From assembly GCF_001625305.1 (NCBI RefSeq), contig NW_017804464.1, positions 4,215,295 through 4,279,294 on the forward strand: a stretch of 64,000 bases of DNA, given 5' to 3'. The position numbers and the translations under genes are program-made. Position 1 is the first letter of the stretch. Each line of letters begins with the position of its first letter. This document shows positions 62,401 to 64,000 of this stretch, piece by piece. The stretch is from Branchiostoma belcheri (taxonomy: Eukaryota > Chordata > Leptocardii > Amphioxiformes > Branchiostomatidae). Under the pieces are notes generated by a model. That model was not told where the DNA came from. It did not search any database and saw nothing but the letters and a program-made list of their open reading frames with translations.

Positions 62401-64000
62401 TAAGGAGCATGGTCAGTTCAAGAAGCTTGTTATGATATTATTGCATGAAATATCAGCACATAAAAGATGAGGATTAGAAATGTATAATAACGGATAAGTA
62501 GAGAATCACCTTCGAGGTAACTTGTGCCTTGTACTAGGATGAACTACAGGTTCACCTCCTCGACTTTTAAGTAAAATATAAGTTTGGGTATAGATGGTTT
62601 GTATGAACGCGTTATAATCAATTAAAACATAGATTTTTTGTTGCTGAACCACACAGAGCGGAGGAGCTATTAAGAATAATTTACAATCCACGACAACGCG
62701 AAGAGCGTCATGTATTCTATACCGGTTACCATGTCGAGATACACAGATTCGTTGCTCTACAATACTGCCAAGAGACATTCTTTTCAATGTGTAGTATTGT
62801 AGTCATAGCGTTGTGTCATACATTACCAACATTCAAATGCATTTGTATATGCATGTGGAACTGCAGCCAGATATATATCACTGATGTTCACCGTATTCAG
62901 ATGCTTGAGGCACAGTCCGTTAGTTGCACTGTAAAATGTCGTACATATAGAAACTGTAACGCTTCCTTTCAAAAGTGCAGACCGTGTTGTCTTTCCAGGC
63001 CACTCAGCCATCATGGAACAACGCTGAATAAACTCCAATGACACTGTTATGACAGGCTCCAAGTCATTTAGTGATTGCCACCTATTAGTAAGCATTGGCC
63101 TTTCCTAATGGTCAGCATCTCCTTTATATCATATAAGTATATCAATATGGTTCAATCGTATACTAAATTTTTTCCTAAACGACTGACAAGTTCTACAGAA
63201 ATTGCAAGTCGCAGTCGGGGCTTCAATGTTGTATTAAATTTTGCCTAAACGACTGGCAGGTTCTACAGAAATGGTTGGGCTATGGAAGAGACTGTGTACA
63301 GTACAGAAAATTAACAAGAATACAATAATATACAATAGGTACAATTAACAGCAAAATTATTCAAACCCTTGGTAGGCCAATTACTATCACAATTTAAGGG
63401 TATGAATAATATTGTTGATTCTACAGCTTTAATGGCATTGAACAAAGACGTAGGTGAATTCAAATAAGAATTACTACTGCGGTACAAAGTAAGATACGAG
63501 TCTACATTTTCGTTAACCACGTATATGTTTTAATTGTACTGGAAAAACTGGTGGAAAAAACAGGATATGATAAGTAGACAAAACGCGTGAATACGGGCAA
63601 TAAAACCGTGCTTGGTAGGAAGTAAAGGGAAAACCAGAAGTTACATGTAGTTGGCTGACAGAGGAGTAAAATGCAGCTATCTCATTTGGCCATTTGTTCC
63701 AGACCTCACCCTTATCGGCATCGCAAAGTACAACCGATGATAGATATACTCTTTTTCTTGTTAGGCTTATAAATAATTCACGTAAAGCCGGTACCACTTC
63801 GGCCTCATGCGGTCTATTACTGGTCAATGGATTGGGCTGGACACTAATTGCGCTAGGTCCAGAGTAAGCGGCAATCGGAGCTCAAATTAGGCAAATTTTA
63901 GCTCGAGGACTGACCGAATACAAAACACCGTACGCGTTTTTGAGTGGCTGTTCGATACATTTGGAAAAAAAGTCGTTTTACATCTCTCAAGGTGGAGACA
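62401..64000. other. Anonymous distal sequence
   Basis: No recognised gene. A block of about 44 bases (CCTAAACGACTGACAAGTTC, TACAGAAAT) is duplicated at about 63160-63205 and 63231-63275. A minus-strand frame at 63513-63827 includes the words LRELFISLTRKRVYLSSVVL and EVWNKWPNEIAAF, which are not recognised and may be repeat-derived. The window ends without a boundary feature. Confidence 0.4.

Noticed and set aside
63513-63827. 104-codon minus-strand frame with the word VWNKWPNE
   Set aside because: It faintly recalls a LINE reverse-transcriptase end, but the rest does not align, so no call was made.
1-64000. Retrovirus-like, LTR or capsid-bearing elements
   Set aside because: No LTR pair, protease, integrase or capsid-type frame was seen; all reverse-transcriptase pieces are of LINE type.

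Overview
The window looks like an intron-rich invertebrate chordate genome, most likely an amphioxus (Branchiostoma). Each protein gene is split into 3 to 15 small exons with clean GT-AG boundaries. The recognisable proteins sit very close to their vertebrate orthologues. Introns are packed with short terminal-inverted-repeat (TIR) elements, tRNA-derived SINEs and CR1/L2-type LINE pieces. No genus-level test could be run, so the organism call is an inference.

Layout, left to right. 1-3692: non-coding, with one small hAT-like element and a possible promoter. 3701-8198 (+): a death-domain caspase, 9 coding exons, 428 aa. 9123-15752 (-): DCAF15, substrate receptor of a CUL4-DDB1 ubiquitin ligase, 13 coding exons, 859 aa, with an in-frame coding minisatellite and a splice donor amplified into an intronic minisatellite. 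15753-19525: intergenic, repeat-filled. 19526-27347 (-): sorting nexin of the SNX7/SNX30 group (PX plus BAR), 11 coding exons, 513 aa. 27348-27845: a roughly 500-base divergent promoter. 27846-29221 (+): INIP (SOSS complex subunit C), 4 exons, 91 aa. 30903-45817 (+): STK11/LKB1 kinase, 9 coding exons, 440 aa, with an AT-AC (U12-type) second intron and a 7.4-kb first intron that holds a LINE. 49599-50628 (-): an unrecognised small secreted, extremely acidic protein with a GPI-anchor-like tail, 168 aa. 54414-61916 (+): a divergent non-NMDA ionotropic glutamate receptor, 15 exons, 821 aa. 61917-64000: a LINE 3' fragment and anonymous sequence.

All exon models were joined by hand. In every one the reading phase closes across all introns and ends at a stop codon, which is the main support for them. 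DCAF15, SNX7/30, INIP and STK11 have human orthologues on 19p, 1p/9q, 9q and 19p, so the block resembles a piece of the ancestral MHC-paralogon linkage group. INIP and SNX30 are also divergent neighbours in human. The genes do not form one pathway: they cover cell death, ubiquitin ligase targeting, endosomal sorting, DNA repair, energy-stress kinase signalling and ligand-gated channels.

The mobile-element landscape is unusually legible. It includes TTAA-flanked MITEs, hAT-like MITEs with 8-base target duplications, a CAGNG-ended group with 5-base duplications, an eight-copy family carrying nuclear-receptor-like and RFX-like motifs, a 730-base family with hairpin ends, perfect palindromes, nested insertions, and a LINE with a PHD finger and a 2A-like peptide. 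I saw no retrovirus-like or capsid-bearing element.
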